Origin: Magicicada septendecula
Taxonomy: Eukaryota > Arthropoda > Insecta > Hemiptera > Cicadidae
Length of the DNA: 64,000 nt
NCBI GenBank assembly: GCA_034769895.1
Contig: CM068367.1
Coordinates: forward strand, 1,316,789,046 to 1,316,853,045
Direction: 5' to 3'
Of this stretch, positions 8,953-21,684 are shown piece by piece (the stretch's first letter is position 1; each line of letters opens with the position of its first letter). The translations under genes were made by a program, and so were the position numbers. The notes below the pieces were generated by a model. That model searched no databases. It had not been told where the DNA came from and was given only the letters and a program-made list of their open reading frames with translations.

Positions 8953-10967
8953 ACAGGACCAAATATCATTAATTTGGAGTTATATGTTAAGGGTATACTA
9001 TATTGATGTTTAAATAAATTTTAATAGTCGAAACTCCACTAATATGTTATAGCGATCATAATAATGCATTGTACAAGGCGCACACGCGGCTGTTACATAA
9101 TCAACTCACTGTGTAACGAATACGACCACACCCAAACTTTCAATTATTAATATTTCGGAAACCAGTAAATTCAGGCGAAATCCATTATAGCCAAAATGTT
9201 TGCCAAAATATTAATAATAGGGTGTGCGAATTTTATGCAATATAATTAAATAATAACAGAGTTAATTAATTTTATGTTAATAACTTCTGTAATAATTGAG
9301 CTACATAAAAGAGCTTTTAATATGTTATAGCTATAAGAATTTACAACAAATTGTATATTTTAGAATTAGCACAACTTGGTTTGCAGCCAAGATAATTGCA
9401 ATATAAAAGTGCCACAGGAAATCCGGAACGACAATTCAGTTCTGTTGTGTTAAGAATATTAATAATAATATAAATTCTCCGTCTGTGGGAAAGTAGTTTC
9501 GTTCTCACGGGCTGAGGTGATTCAAATTTTGAATAGTAGGGAGAGTGTGTCAGCCAATCAAATCATTTGAAGAAATTGGAACCAACGCGGAGTTTTGGGG
9601 CTGATCAATCACTCTACTGCCAGTATTCAAGAAGAACAGACGTATATCTTCGATCGTCTCAAAACCATAGTTTTGTGAAGACTCTACGTGGTCAACACGC
9701 CTAATTACGATCATCATAAAACAGATCAACTGTAACGACTCGTAATTACAGCGTCCAGTCAAGATACTCTTCCACATCAACAAACAAGCGTATTGTGCAC
9801 TACATTAACTGTGGACGTACGCACGCAAGAGATCTACAAGACATTACTTCAAGAATACGACAGAGAGGCCGTCTAAACCATTTGCGAATCAGCTGACAAG
9901 CAGAGCTACAACTCGAAACGACACACACACACACGCTGACGTGGAACGTGAATCGACGAGGGACGTGAAGCAGTTCTCGCAGAAAGCTACAGACGTAAAA
10001 ACTTCATCAAATAGCAGGAGCGCAGAGTGTTGCTGATTTCCGAGCTCACCGCCAAAACCCAGGACGCTCAAGTAGATCACTATCTCTAGCCGATTGGACA
10101 AGGACAGCGAGGGACATCTGGAGCATCTCTACAATCCACTTCAGAATCAGGAAAGTCAAAATCAAGTTATTTATTTTTCAACCGTTAAATTTTTCTTTCT
10201 TTTTTAATTAAAATCAATGTAATATAAATCATTCAGGTGCCAGAAATCAAAGACTCTAGTTAAATAAGAATTATTCATGTGTGATAATCTGTATAGCCAG
10301 TATAAGTAATTAATAAGCATTAGTTAAGAATTAATAGTAGATAAAACAAAAAGCGCTATACAAATCTTAACAAAGAATTAAATAATTTGCTCATACTGCA
10401 GTATACGTGAGTCAGATCACTAGTAAATAAAGGGACATGAACTAGATTGTCACGCCTAGTTTATTTTTTAATATTTTCAAGTAACTTTAGAGTTTTTATT
10501 TCATTAGGATCAAATTTTTAAAGACATTGAAATTAAATTGAAGTAAATTAAATTGATTAATTAAATTCTCAGTTAAAATAAACTCTTTCAAAATAACGAG
10601 CTCAACTTCTGAAAATTATTAATCATTCATAAAACATTATTCAAGATTTATTTATTGTTTAGTTTGTAAGAATATTTGATCATATAAGCATTTCATTCTT
10701 GTGTGTCATTGGAGTAATAAACACTGTTTTATTACCCCACATTGTATTTTTATTGCTGTACTACGGAGCCTACCAACCTCACAAAACTCTTCACGTGTAA
10801 AATAACTTATTTAGTGTGCTGTTGTTATACACTTGAGTTTACATACTTGCGAAATCAAATCCAAAATCCACACGCCCTAGTCGGAAGAAAACCGCAAGAT
10901 CGGACAGCAGGTAGGTGCTCATACATTCACACAACACAACAACACGCAAATAGTAAAGTTATAATAT
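8950..10967. other. Right interior of the family H segment; promoter-like site, no gene
   Basis: AATATAAAAG at 9400-9409 is followed about 30 bp later by TTCAGTTCTG, a good TATA/initiator pair. A GC-richer block at 9750-10130 has no convincing frame in either direction. AATAAA-type signals occur near 10712. The block could be the untranslated leader of a retroelement whose coding part is lost, but I found no partner repeat to prove it. Confidence 0.3.
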
Positions 10968-11105
10968 ATATATATGGGTTTGTAGAGGTAAAAATTGTCG
11001 TTTTAGACCTGAAGATGGTGGAGATACTGAAAGGCCTCAACAAGAACGAAGTATTTAGCAGTGTGGCAATAAGTAGTGACAAAGATGGTGTTAAGATGGC
11101 TGCTA
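10968..11105 (+). repeat. Family H terminal arm, right
   Basis: Inverted partner of 4285-4416. It carries a hammerhead core on the plus strand at 11006-11041. The two arms bracket 6.7 kb, and the orientation of their cores (minus on the left, plus on the right) matches the terminal arms of families B and E. Confidence 0.7.
11006..11041 (+). ncRNA. Hammerhead ribozyme-like core, family H right arm
   Basis: GAC, CTGAAGA, extra T, a stem-II region, GAA, AGGCCT, C. The closing strand of stem I reads AAC where the left copy has GTC, so stem I is lost here. Confidence 0.5.
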
Positions 11106-12868
11106 ATAAGACTATCATATCTTATGCCTCTGTTTATCCTCATATGCACAGAGGTCCTTCACCAGTTGTCATGGGATGTTCATTCAGGTATTCATGTATG
11201 CTTATGTTCCTGTATAGAAACATAATAGGTCAGTAAAGATGGCTCCAAATGGTAGGTCAGAATGTACTGAAAACAATAAAGTCTATTTGAAAGGCCTAGG
11301 GCAACCCAGTCCTGAGAAATTTAGAATACTGTAAACGTCCACATATGGAAAAAAAAACGGTGTGCACCACAGAACAAAAATGGCTGCCATCTATAAACCA
11401 GATACAATAAAAATAAAAGAAAATTATTATCTTTTGAACTACCAAAACACAAGGGTATGGATTCACAAAAAATGAATTTTTTTCTGAAGTGGTCACGCAA
11501 TCAGTGCTGGACCACTTTAAGTGGTTTGCCCTACAAGAGGCAAAGAATAAAATGTAAGAGATATCAAGGTGGAAAAGATGAACAAGTTTGAACTATTATA
11601 TAGTTCAAAACATCAGAAGTAAATCGAAATAAATGTTTACTGTGACGATGAAGGCACAAGTACGTGAAGCATGAGGAAGAATAGGTAGTTAATTTTTTAA
11701 TGATTTACTTCCATCTGATGTACAATGTTAGTTCTTGTAGTCAAATAATCCTGATTACATAAGGGGATGGTAATATTTTTGAAACACTGTATACTTGAAG
11801 CTACTCTACCAATTCCAACAATTCTGGCACAAAGTGGAAGATAGCGGTATTTGAAGGAAGTAAATACATACACATTTAACTAAAATTAATCTAAACAATT
11901 TGTTTTTACTTTGCCAAGGAAGAATGTTATGTTTATCTATTTCTAATAATGTGTTCAATTCCGATTAAAAATTTTCAAATTTAAAAGCCGTACTACACTC
12001 ATAAACCTAGCAATCAATTTTTTCTATTAAATATACATGGGTAAACTACTGTAATGTGTATTCATACCAGTGCCCTTAACCTCTAAATATTTATGTAGAC
12101 ATAAATTAAAAAATGTAATCAACCAGAGTAGAAGTATGCAAAACATATTATTTGTTCAATTGCACAATTCAAAACAAACATAACTCTAGGCAGTAGTATA
12201 CGTTTGTTTTTAGGAGTGACACGCACACCTGTTACACAGGCACAACTGATTTTTGTACACAATGCTGTACAACATATGTGGAGATACTACTTAAAACTTT
12301 GTCTTATAACCCACTAATATTGGTTGCACAATGTTATACAGAATCCATTAAAATGATTCCCAAAATGTTTTTAGCTCAAGAACACTATCTAATGAACTCA
12401 CAATTCTTACGTATTGATGTGTTAATTTATTTTCACCATATTATTTTTACACATATTATTTTAAACAAATTACTATTACTTAAGTTACTTATCAATATTC
12501 GATAAATGCTTCAAACAGCAAGGACACTCAGCGAGTTACAAGAATAATTCTGAAGATATTTTTGTACAGCAAGTTAGTTTTCTAACCCTTTAAAAATAGT
12601 TTTGTTGGCTGAAACGGATGTTAGAGATTGATGATTTAGTTTTGTAAATATACAAACTGTGTTTTGTAATGAAACAGTTCAGTATTTACTATTAAATTTG
12701 TCCCTAGTTCGGACTCCAACTGAAATTGTATTGTATTTAAAATTATGTAATAATTGACTTTACGTGTTAAGGTTAACCAAGGATGTCGTTTAGTGTACTT
12801 GGCAGAGAATAATAGGCAAATACAATTAAACACAATACACATTTATAAAGTTAAAAATGAATATTATT
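11106..12868. other. Non-coding, nothing recognised
   Basis: AT-rich. Open frames at 11296-11496, 12278-12505 and 12636-12842 show no family motif and are taken as chance. No terminal repeats were found. Confidence 0.45.
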
Positions 12869-13751
12869 TTATTTTTCTGTATACTGACATTCCCTCAAAA
12901 TGAACATATCTATTTTATTCACAAATGTGGCCCACAATGAATGTTTTTGGTGGCAAAAGGTTCTAAACATGCACCCTAATTCCCGCATAACACGCTCACT
13001 AGGGTTTGATTGGGGATGATATACCGATGTATGCTTAACTAAAATATTTTCCCAACCTAACGTTTCCCTCCAAGTGTTGTTGGTAAACTGAGAACCATGA
13101 TCCGATAATATTATTTTAGGTCTACCTACTTCAGCAATGTATTCATTGACTATCTTTTTAGCTAATACCAGAGATGTAGCTTTTTTTATAGGGTACAACT
13201 TTACAAATTTGGTAAAAACATCTAATACGACAAATAAATAAATCACTCCGCCTCGACTTTTGGGTAGTGGACCATATAAATCAATGGCAACTATTGCTAA
13301 AGGACTGTCTGGTATTACATTGCATTAAACCCTCCTGTTTACGATTATTTACTTTAGCTTTCTGACAAATTTCACACGTTTTTAACATTTTACGTACGAT
13401 TTTTTCCATATTATTAAATTTACAGGATTCTTTTAATATGTCACTGCATTTCTTAGGACCTATATGACCATACCTCAAATGACAATCTTTCACTACTTCG
13501 GATATTAAATTTTTAGGAATGCATAATTTCCAATCATCACTTTGTTCATTTGTTCGGTGAAATAAATGTTTATCATACAAGCTAAAATGTTTTTCCCATT
13601 TGTTAGGTATATTGGGTATTTTATTTAATGCTGTTATTATTTTACCAAGTTCTGTATCTTTTTCTTGTTCTGTTGCTAGGTTATGTATTAATTTTTTCAT
13701 ATTTACCCCCTCCACTTCTTTAATTATAAATATTTTATATGTATTTGCCAC
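12869..13751 (-). pseudogene. Gypsy G1 integrase (two frames)
   Basis: The upstream frame 13751-13281 holds the zinc-binding region (HLRYGHIGPKK, then MLKTCEICQKAK, an HHCC arrangement). The downstream frame 13246-12869 holds the catalytic core (LFVVLDVFTKFVKLYP; LSDHGSQFTNNTW; SVYHPQSNPSERVMREL), which gives the D,D,E residues. A frame change near 13260 separates them, and the C-terminal region is missing. Confidence 0.8.
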
Positions 13752-13839
13752 ATCTACATCAGTATTATTATCAAAATCAGTTCTAGATAGGACATCAGCT
13801 ACTATGTTCTCTTTACCCCTACAATACTTTATGGTTAAA

Positions 13840-14985
13840 TCATATTCTTGTAGTATACAAGGTCCAACGCACTAACCTACCATGTGTTAATTTACAGTTT
13901 TTTAAGAAGGTGATCTGATTTTTTTGATGGTCTGATCTTATTATTATTTTGTTTCCTAACAAATATGTCCTGAATTTTATACAAGCGAAAACTATCGATA
14001 GTGCTTCTTTTTCTGTTATAGTATAGTTCTTTTCACTAGATACCAAGGTACTACTTGCAAAAGCTATCACATTATGGTTACCCTCCCCATATAATTGAAA
14101 TAGTTCTACCCCCAAAGCTATGTCCGATGCATCGGTGTGTATGTAAAATTGTTCTATAAAATTAGGGTGAGCTAATATGACAGTGTTTAAAAACTTACTT
14201 TTTATTTGTTCAAATGCCGTTTGTTCTTGTAAACCCCATTGCCATTGATTACCTTTATTTAATAAATGCCCCAGTTGTACAGTTAAATAGGAATACTTTT
14301 CTACGAATTGCCTATAATAATTACACAGACCTAAAAAACTTTGCAGCTGTTTAATATTCTTGGGTACTGGAAAATTTTGTATTATCTCTACTTTTTTAGG
14401 ATCTGTACTGATACCCTTAGCTGAAATTATGTGGCCTAAAAAATTAACCTGTTCCTTTAAAAACTCTGATTTTTTAAACTTGACAGTTATTCCATATTCA
14501 TGTAGTTTATTCAATACTCTATCTAGTCTTTCACAATGTGTATTAATAGCTGGTGAAGTTATTACTATGTCGTCTACATAAACAGTTGTAAACTCTAAAA
14601 TTTCTCTCCCTAACAAGTAGTCCAAACATTTAATAAAAATTGACACACTTACGTTCAGTCCAAAAGGCAATCTACAAAATTGATAATTTCTTCCATTATA
14701 TAGAAATGCTACATACTTGCGAGACCCCTCCTCTAATTCTATCTGCCAATACCCGGCCGTTAGTCCAATGTAGTAATATATTTTGTACCATTAAAACATT
14801 GTAGAATCTCTAAAACATTGTAGAATCTCGCCCACCGGTTCTGGTGATTCTCTATCTGGAATAATTATTTTATTTACTTGTCTAGCGTCTAAACATAGTC
14901 TTATTGATAAATCTTTCTTCGTAACCACTACTAAAGGGTTGGAATATGGTGAGGTGGATTTTTCTATTATTCCTTCTGCTAACAT
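13840..14985 (-). pseudogene. Gypsy G1 reverse transcriptase and RNase H
   Basis: The frame 14985-14791 gives the RT fingers (SPYSNPLVVVTKKD, then CLDARQVNKII). The frame 14670-13840 continues with MPFGLNVSVSIF, TTVYVDDIVITS (catalytic YVDD), FLGHIIS, FLGLCNYYRQFV, and RNase H with IHTDASDIALGVEL. The two frames are separated by stops and phase changes around 14680-14800, where a short direct repeat (TGTAGAATCTC) also occurs. Confidence 0.85.
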
Positions 14986-15316
14986 TTTGTTTATTTCTTC
15001 TTGTACTAACCCCCTTTTAGAGTATGGTACCAGATATGTTTTAGGCGCAAAAGGTGTTTTTTCTTTAACAATTAATCTACCCCTAAAATCTTTTACTAGA
15101 CCTGGTTTATCTGAAAAAACTAATTTATTTTTATCTATTACCTGTACTATTCTCTCTCCATCTTAATAACTAAACTCCCCAGTTTGATATAGAATTTTTG
15201 TTCATTTTTTCAACCCAACTATTTTCAGTTTCAATTAATTCATGCCTATTTAAATTACAATAATTAATCATCAAGGGTCTGCATTCATTTATTTCATTAT
15301 CGGATACTAATTATCT

Positions 15317-15586
15317 TTAACATTTCATTTCTACATCTCTTCTCCGTACAAACGGTACTTCAATTATATTGTTTTCATTGTTTAATTTCATAGTTTGTGT
15401 ATAATAATTTAATTCAACTTGAAAATTGTTTAAAAAATCATTTCCCATTATTGCCCCATATTCAAACCTGGAATTACTAAAAAAAGGTACATTTATTTTG
15501 TGTTTATTGATTTTTAGTAGTAACATTATTTGCTTAGTTACTCTCTTACTCCGAACACCTGTTACACCTATAACACTAATTCCCAA
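15317..15586 (-). pseudogene. Gypsy G1 aspartic protease region
   Basis: An 89-codon frame between gag and RT. It includes MGISVIGVTGVRSKR and YGAIMGNDFLNNFQVELNY, and the last part matches the GxDFL-type C-terminal motif of retroelement proteases. The catalytic DTGA is not visible in this frame, so the N-terminal half is lost or shifted. Confidence 0.6.
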
Positions 15587-15639
15587 TACTGGTAGTTGTG
15601 GAATGGTCTCAGTGGTTTGATTTTTTATTTTTTCAAAAA

Positions 15640-16436
15640 TTTCACTCCCTTAATCTACTAGAAAGGTGTATTTGGAATAGAAAACTTCGGCTTCGAACTC
15701 AGCCATGCTAAAGTTATTACTGCTCTCATCTACTTCTTCCTCTGATAATTCGTTATGTATATTGGTAATAAGCGACCCTATTGTTATGTTATTTCTAGAC
15801 GGCTGGGGACTTTCCTTTTCAACCACCCTTATTAGTTTAACTGTGCTGGTGGTGGTGGTTCATTGTACACCCCCCCCATTATCCACTCTACTATTATTAT
15901 TATTATTAGAAAGTGCTTCAGTACCCCTAGTCTCATTTACATTACCAACATATCCCCCTCTCCCTCTGTGGTTCAAACCTCCCGGCATTCCCCTACTACT
16001 GGTAAAACCTCTCCCTCTAGTATTACCTCTAAACTCACTGCCATAATTTTCCCTTCTATTATACTCACTATTATCAAACCCTCTATTATAAATAGCTTCT
16101 CTCCCTTGGGAACCACCCCTAGGACCCCGATATCTATAACACTTATCTCAAAAACTATTATAGTTGCTGGCTCTACAATTAGGGTGTGGACATAACCACG
16201 TACCCCCCTCTGATCTACTCATATTATTATCATGTCTATTAAAACGGTCTGGTTGTCTTAATTCGGTATTTATTGGCCTCGACTCATTATTTCTAAATTG
16301 ATACTTATTGTCTTCTTCTTCTTTCATACTCTGGTAAGCTTCTAACATTTTCTCTAACTCAGCTATATCAGTAAATTCCCGGATTCTAATTGTGGACCGT
16401 ATGTCTTTAGGTAAATGTTTACTAACTATTCTATTC
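15640..16436 (-). pseudogene. Gypsy G1 gag C-terminal part
   Basis: The frame 16462-16148 includes IRSTIRIREFTDIAELEKML and ends with CPHPNCRASNYNSF, a zinc-finger-like segment. It is followed after a stop by a Gly-, Arg- and Asn-rich low-complexity tail (RGPRGGSQGREA, then GGLNHRGRGGYVG) typical of RNA-binding gag tails. Plus-strand open frames at 15705-16195 are mirror images of this low-complexity stretch. The first codons of the 16462 frame come from the neighbouring LTR. Confidence 0.6.
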
Positions 16437-17001
16437 GATCGTCGTAGGTACAGTGGAAACAAAATAAGTACAAGACACCAATTAAGTCACTAATCACACC
16501 TTTAATTGTTACAGTAAAACAGTTCGTAATTAACAACACAGTCTCTACAACAAATCAAATGAAAATTGTACACACGCAATAAAATGTCCACAAATATTAA
16601 AACTCAATTGTATTACAATTATACCGTCCGAATATAAAACGCAACACTTCACTACTAACTACTTGCACGTACACAGTAATAACCCGAACCGCTCTGTAAA
16701 TATATCGCACTAATACTCTCGAACCGCACTATCCAAAATCTCGCATGGAACTGAAAACTAAGGCCGCTACCCGATGTATTTATAGTTATGCTCACACACC
16801 AGAAGCTTCCAAACTGCGTCTTATCTCTCGTGAACTACATAATTACTACGGCCTTGACACAGTCCGAGCGCCCGAGCGAAGCCCGGCACAGTCGAGAAAA
16901 TTCTCGCAAAATGCGTCTAGTAGCACGTACACCACACGCTTACATCGAGATCCTTCTGGCATATTCGATAAACGCGTAGATTGTTCTGTGCTGTCGTAGC
17001 A
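16437..17001 (-). repeat. Gypsy G2' LTR, slightly truncated
   Basis: Reverse-complement match to the LTRs at 19761-20299 and 25302-25844 over almost the full length. The outer end is TGCTACGACAGC in place of TGTTACGACATC. The open frames at 16745-16999 lie wholly in this LTR and are not genes. Confidence 0.85.
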
Positions 17002-17012
17002 CTGCCCCCTCC

Positions 17013-18308
17013 TTAAGCCTGTTCGTCCCGAACTGGCAAAGCATCTCTAAATTTGTATTTAGCCAGGCGATCTAGGTGGACGACCTTGAACTTTCGCTGT
17101 CCTTCCTGTTGAATCCGATAAACAACATCGTTAATTCTTTTTTTTACAGTGTAGGGTCCTTCCCAGTTAGACTGAAGCTTAGGTGAGCGACCACGACGGC
17201 GCTTTGGATTGAACAACCAGACCTGATCTCCTTCTTGGAAACCCACACTATTGCTGCGAATGTCATACCGAGTTTTCATTTTATCACTGGCAATCTTCAG
17301 CCGTCCTCTTACCAAGCGATTCATTTCTCGCAGTTGGTTTTCTAATTGTGAGGAATAGTTCTTTGGCTCTTGGGACTGAGTCTCAGGTGATCCAAACATC
17401 AAGTCCCCAGGAAGACGAATCTCCCGCCCAAACACCAATTTTGCTGGAGTCATGCCGGTTGTGTCATGTACTGATGACCTATACGCCATAAGGAATAGTG
17501 GTATACGTTGGTCCCAGTCTGTTTGGTTCTCGTCAACAACTTTCGAAAGATGCTGCTCAAGTGTCCCGTTGAATCTCCCAACCATCCCGTCCGACTGAGG
17601 ATGCAGAGGCGTTGTCCTGGTCTTTCAAATTCCGAGTAGACGGCATAATTCTTTAAACACTCCTGATTCGAAATTCCTCCCTTGATCCATATGGATTTCC
17701 ATAGGGTCTCCATAACGGCAACAGAAGTTGTGAACTAACTTCTTTGCCACAGTGGTAACCTCCTGATTTGGAATTGTGTAGGCTTCCACCCACTTAGTAA
17801 AGTAGTCACCTACAACCATGATGTACCGGTTTCCATCGTCAGTGACTGGGAATGGTCCAGCAATGTCTATGGCAATTCTCTCGAAAGGTTGTCCAACGTT
17901 ATACTGTCTCATTTTTCCCCTGCTTCTGGTTTGTGGGCCCTTGCTTGCAGCACATATTTCACACGTCCGAACCCATTCCTCTACGTCGTGCCGAAGATGA
18001 AGCCAATAGAATCGCTTCTGTATTTTGTCAAGGGTTTTGTTAACGCCAAGGTGACCTCCAGATGTTCCATCATGCATCTCCTTCAAAACAGACTGCACTT
18101 TACTTCGGGGAACTATCAACTGCATGACCACGTCTCGTCCATCTGCACTTTCCCAAGCCCTTTTCAGCAATCCGTTTTCTAAGGTGAGAGATTCCCATTG
18201 TGCCCAGTAGCCCTTCAGCACTTTGGAACCATGGCAGATATCTTGCCAATCCGGGCGGCGACCTTCCTCTTTTGCTGTCAAGATCGGTCCAATGTCTTCA
18301 TCAGTCAT
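17013..18308 (-). pseudogene. Gypsy G2' integrase with C-terminal domain
   Basis: The frame 18308-17625 contains the HHCC zinc region (MHDGTSGGHLGVNKT, then VRTCEICAAS) and the first catalytic residues (ERIAIDIAGPFPV; EIHMDQGRNF). The frame 17585-17013 carries MVGRFNGTLEQHLSK with the Glu region, then LMAYRSSVHDTTGMTPAKLVFG, and the C-terminal GxxVWLFNPKRRRGRSPKL. A phase change near 17600 splits it. It is better preserved than the integrase of G2, which lacks the residues between AIDIA and DDGNRY. Confidence 0.85.
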
Positions 18309-18440
18309 CTGTTCTTGTCGGCAGTCTTGTGTTGTCCAGCCGTCAGCCAGGAAATCTAGAGTGATGGCTTCAACATGTTCGCTTGAGTACAGCTTCCTCG
18401 CTCAGAAGGTTGACAGCCAGCATCAAAGCAACTATTATCA

Positions 18441-19760
18441 GTGGTAATTAATTTTAATTTTTTGTTGTTGTCAGTGTAGTTATTTTGTTGACATGTTTCT
18501 GTACATAAATGGGTTCATTCCACTGAAGATGATAAGCTGCAGTGATGAATGCTACTTGTAGCAATATAGACACAGAACAGTAATCTCATCTTACTGATGG
18601 TGCACAGACATAGTGTCGGGAAGTGCTGCACACTTAAAAACACAATGTTACATCAAGGGCTTCTGAATGTTGATCTATAGATATTTATGGAAACATATAT
18701 CAATTTAAAGGCTATGACTAAATGGACTAAATTATTTGTCATTATGGGTATAAATTTAGCAAAAAAAAAACAATGCCGCTGTCTAGAATTTTTAGTGTTT
18801 GTTGTATGATTGTCTGCTTTACAATTGCTATTTACTAAAAGGCTTCAGTATGGCACTGCGTTATGGGGAGGTGCTCCACTTAGTGGTCTCAGATTCTTGA
18901 TCTCGACCCAAATGTTTTTCTTCGGATTCTTACTTTGCAAAACAGATTTGCTACAGCATTTCCTATATTTTTTAAAGTGATTGTTTAAATGTGGAGTCAA
19001 GGCTTTATAGTTATTACCTGTGAAGTAAAGCTTTAAAATTACCTTTAAAATTTCTTTAGCAAGACAAGTTACCTTCAGGGAGGCAAGTTCACATGTAGGA
19101 GGTTATGTCTAAACACACAGCAATTGAAGTTTTATCAGTGAGGTAACCTCAAGCCCAGTAGTACGATATGTTTAAGGTTAAGAAAACTTAAGCCTGACGA
19201 TTGAGACTTTGTGTCTCCACTTGTATAAACTCAAGCATCATATGCGTTATTATGTGTTCTGTATGACTGACCTCACAGTTGCTCGGAGTTGAGGGACCTA
19301 TATATTTGTAAGGTAGGCAGAGGTTTAAGATTCGAATCGATAAAACATTAGAAAAGAATTATGAAAATATAAACGAAAACTTTGATCTCCTTAACATCGT
19401 CGAATATTAAAGTTAGCTTTGCATAAAATTGTTGGTAAAATGTTATCAGTAAACTGTTATTAGTCTCACCTTAAATATAAGGTGTTCGTGGTTTATCGGC
19501 ATGTTATGCTTCTCAGGCACACACTACCGTTGAGATTTACTGGCTGTAACTGTTCAAGTAACTGCGCTATGTAACAACTAAACCGATGCTGATAAACAAC
19601 TAGATATCTACAAATAAACAACAAATAAATTTCACTTGAATTTAACCTCTCTTACTTTATACAAACCACTTTATGACACACGATAGTTTTGTTCATCACA
19701 TGTACATAATTATATGTATTTAACCACAACTACTTTAAACACATTAAGATTAAAGCATAT
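18441..19760. other. Non-coding with a LINE remnant at 18838-18990 (+)
   Basis: Mostly unrecognised AT-rich sequence. At 18838-18990 the plus strand reads RLQYGTALWGGAPLSGLRF and then a hydrophobic run. It resembles the short conserved block after the RT domain in jockey/CR1-like LINEs (LxYGxxLWGG). No ends were found for it. Confidence 0.4.
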
Positions 19761-20299
19761 TGTTACGACATCACAGAACAATCTACGTGTTTATCGAACG
19801 TTCCAGAGAGATCCAGAATATAATGAGGTGGGGGTACGGGCTTATTGACGCAATCGCGAGATTTTTCTGGAGGTCGCCAGCCACGTGGACTGTGTCAAGG
19901 CCGCAAGTAATTATGTTGTACACTGGCGCTAAGACGCAATTGGAACGTTCTGGTCTGTGAGCGTAGGTACAAACATGGCGGCAGCGGCCTTAGTTTTCAG
20001 TATTTAGTGGCGATATATTTACAGTGTGGTTCGAGTTATTACTGTGTACGTTCAAGTGGTTATTAATGGTGTTGCGTTTTATAATCGGGCGGTATAATTG
20101 TAATAACAATTGCGTTTAATATTAGCTGACATAAAATTTGCGTATGAACAATTTTTATTTGATTTGTTATAAGAGACTATGTTGTTAATTACGAACTATT
20201 AACTGTGAAAATTAAAGCTGGTGATTAGTGACTTAATTGGTGTCTTGTACGTATTTTGTTTTCCACTGTACCTATGATGATCAAGTAGACCATCATACA
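19761..20299 (+). repeat. Gypsy G2 5' LTR
   Basis: Begins TGTTACGACATC and ends at ...CATCATACA. Its mate ends ...CATCGTAACA. Confidence 0.9.
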
Positions 20300-20392
20300 G
20301 TGGTGTCAGAACTGGGATAGAATGGTTAACAGTGGAAACAGTGGACACTTTGTATAAGACGAGTGTAATTAATTCGTGATTAATCGGAAACA

Positions 20393-21660
20393 ATGGATGC
20401 CAGTCAGATGATGGAAAATTTCCAGGCGCTGCTATTGCAGACAGAGGAACGACGACGACAGGATGCAGAGGAAGCAGAGAAAAGACGCCGACAGGAGGTG
20501 GAAGAAGCAGAAAGACGACAAAAAGAAGAACAAAGACAAGAAAGAGAAGAAGCAGAAAAACAACAGGATGAGAAACGCAGACAGGAAGCGGAAGAAGCAG
20601 AATAACGACAGGATGAAAAACGCTGGCAGGAAAGAGAAGAGACAGAAGAACGACGACGACAGGAGGCAGAGGAACGGAAGCGTGAAACAGAAGACATCAA
20701 AGCATTAATGCAGGAGCAGAAACAGATTCAAGAACATAGTACCGCAGAATTGAGTCTCCTACGAGGTGAGCTTAATAAACAAGTTACTAAAATATCAGAG
20801 GTACAAGAATCAATGACATTAAAAATAGCTGAAGTAGAAAAATCTGTCTCGAGTGTTGAAGAATCGATGTCTAATAAAATAGCTGAAGTAGAAAAATCAG
20901 TCACGAGTGTGGAAAAAGCTATGTCAAAAAAAATATAAGACTCGATTACAAATATAAAAGAGCAGATTAAAAATGAAGTCGAGCAGTGCCTGAAGTTACA
21001 ACCAAAACAATTTTGTGAACAGACTGTACCAATGATAAAGACAGAAAAAGACGCAGAAAATAAGTTAATAGAGAAAAAGTCACTTTGCCTGAAGTAGGGA
21101 CAGTTCATGTTAAAGCTCCAACCTTTCACCGAAGCAGTCACTGGGCAACGTACCTCCACCAATTTGAAGCTGCTGCATGCGCAATAATTGGACAGAGAAA
21201 GACAAGGCTGTTTCACTCGTTCTTGCATTAAAAGGACCTGCGGCAGAATTACTACAGAAAGTCCCACCTGACAGCCAAAACACCTATGCCGAATTGATAA
21301 AAGCTCTGGAATTATAGTATGGTGATAAACATTTGCGAGATGCGTACTGCACCCAGTTGAGAGCAAGGCGACAGCATGCCGGGGAGAGCCTTCAAGAGTT
21401 TGAACCAAGTATCGACAGACTAATTAGACTGGCCTCTCCTGAAGCACCAGAAGATTTTCTAACGAGTTTTGCGATGCAGACATTTACTGCCGGTGTCCGA
21501 GATAACGAACTACAGCAAGTGTTATGAATGGCAAGACACCAAAACAGTGCGGACGCACTGGTACATGCTTTGCAATTTGAGGCCGCCAAATCAGCGTCTG
21601 GTTGGACAAGTCATAAAGTGCGCACTAAAAGATCGCGACAGCACCGAATAAAGTAAGAAC
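20393..21660 (+). pseudogene. Gypsy G2 gag
   Basis: Starts at the first ATG after the primer site (MDASQMMENFQALLLQTEER). It then has a long coiled coil of Glu, Arg and Gln repeats to about residue 100, a second heptad-like block (IAEVEKSVSSVEES repeated), then capsid-like sequence (LRDAYCTQLRARRQHAGESLQEFEPSIDRL) and a CCHC knuckle just downstream (CYRCGKPGILQRDC). Stops near 20603, 20937, 21095 and 21525 and several phase changes break it. The repeated AGAGGAAGC-type units in the first part are themselves a purine minisatellite. Confidence 0.8.
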
Positions 21661-21684
21661 GGATGGAAGACAAGTGTTATCGAT

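Larger units (their letters stand above)
12869..16436 (-). mobile_element. Ty3/gypsy element G1, truncated at both ends
   Basis: Minus-strand gag, protease, RT-RNase H and integrase pieces in canonical gypsy order over 3.6 kb. There is no LTR of its own: the gag end is cut at about 16436 by the LTR of a different gypsy family, and the integrase stops at about 12869 in unrelated sequence. Reading frames are broken at several places, so it cannot be active. Its AT-rich codon use differs from the gypsy copies to the right. Confidence 0.85.
16437..18440 (-). mobile_element. Ty3/gypsy element G2', 3' LTR plus integrase only
   Basis: A minus-strand partial copy of the same family as the full-length element at 19761-25844. 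It keeps the 3' LTR (16437-17001) and integrase (17013-18308) and lacks gag, protease and RT. The LTR lacks its last ~20 bp where it meets G1. The upstream cut is near 18440. Confidence 0.85.

Noticed and set aside
10742..11236. 164-codon frame with a plausible length
   Set aside because: It runs across the family H terminal arm, including the ribozyme core, and has no protein motif.
15705..16195. Plus-strand Ser/Thr/Pro/Leu-rich frames
   Set aside because: Mirror of the Gly/Arg/Asn-rich low-complexity gag tail on the minus strand.
17818..18182. Three overlapping plus-strand frames
   Set aside because: Shadows of the gypsy integrase on the minus strand; the same shadows occur opposite the integrase at 24112-24391.
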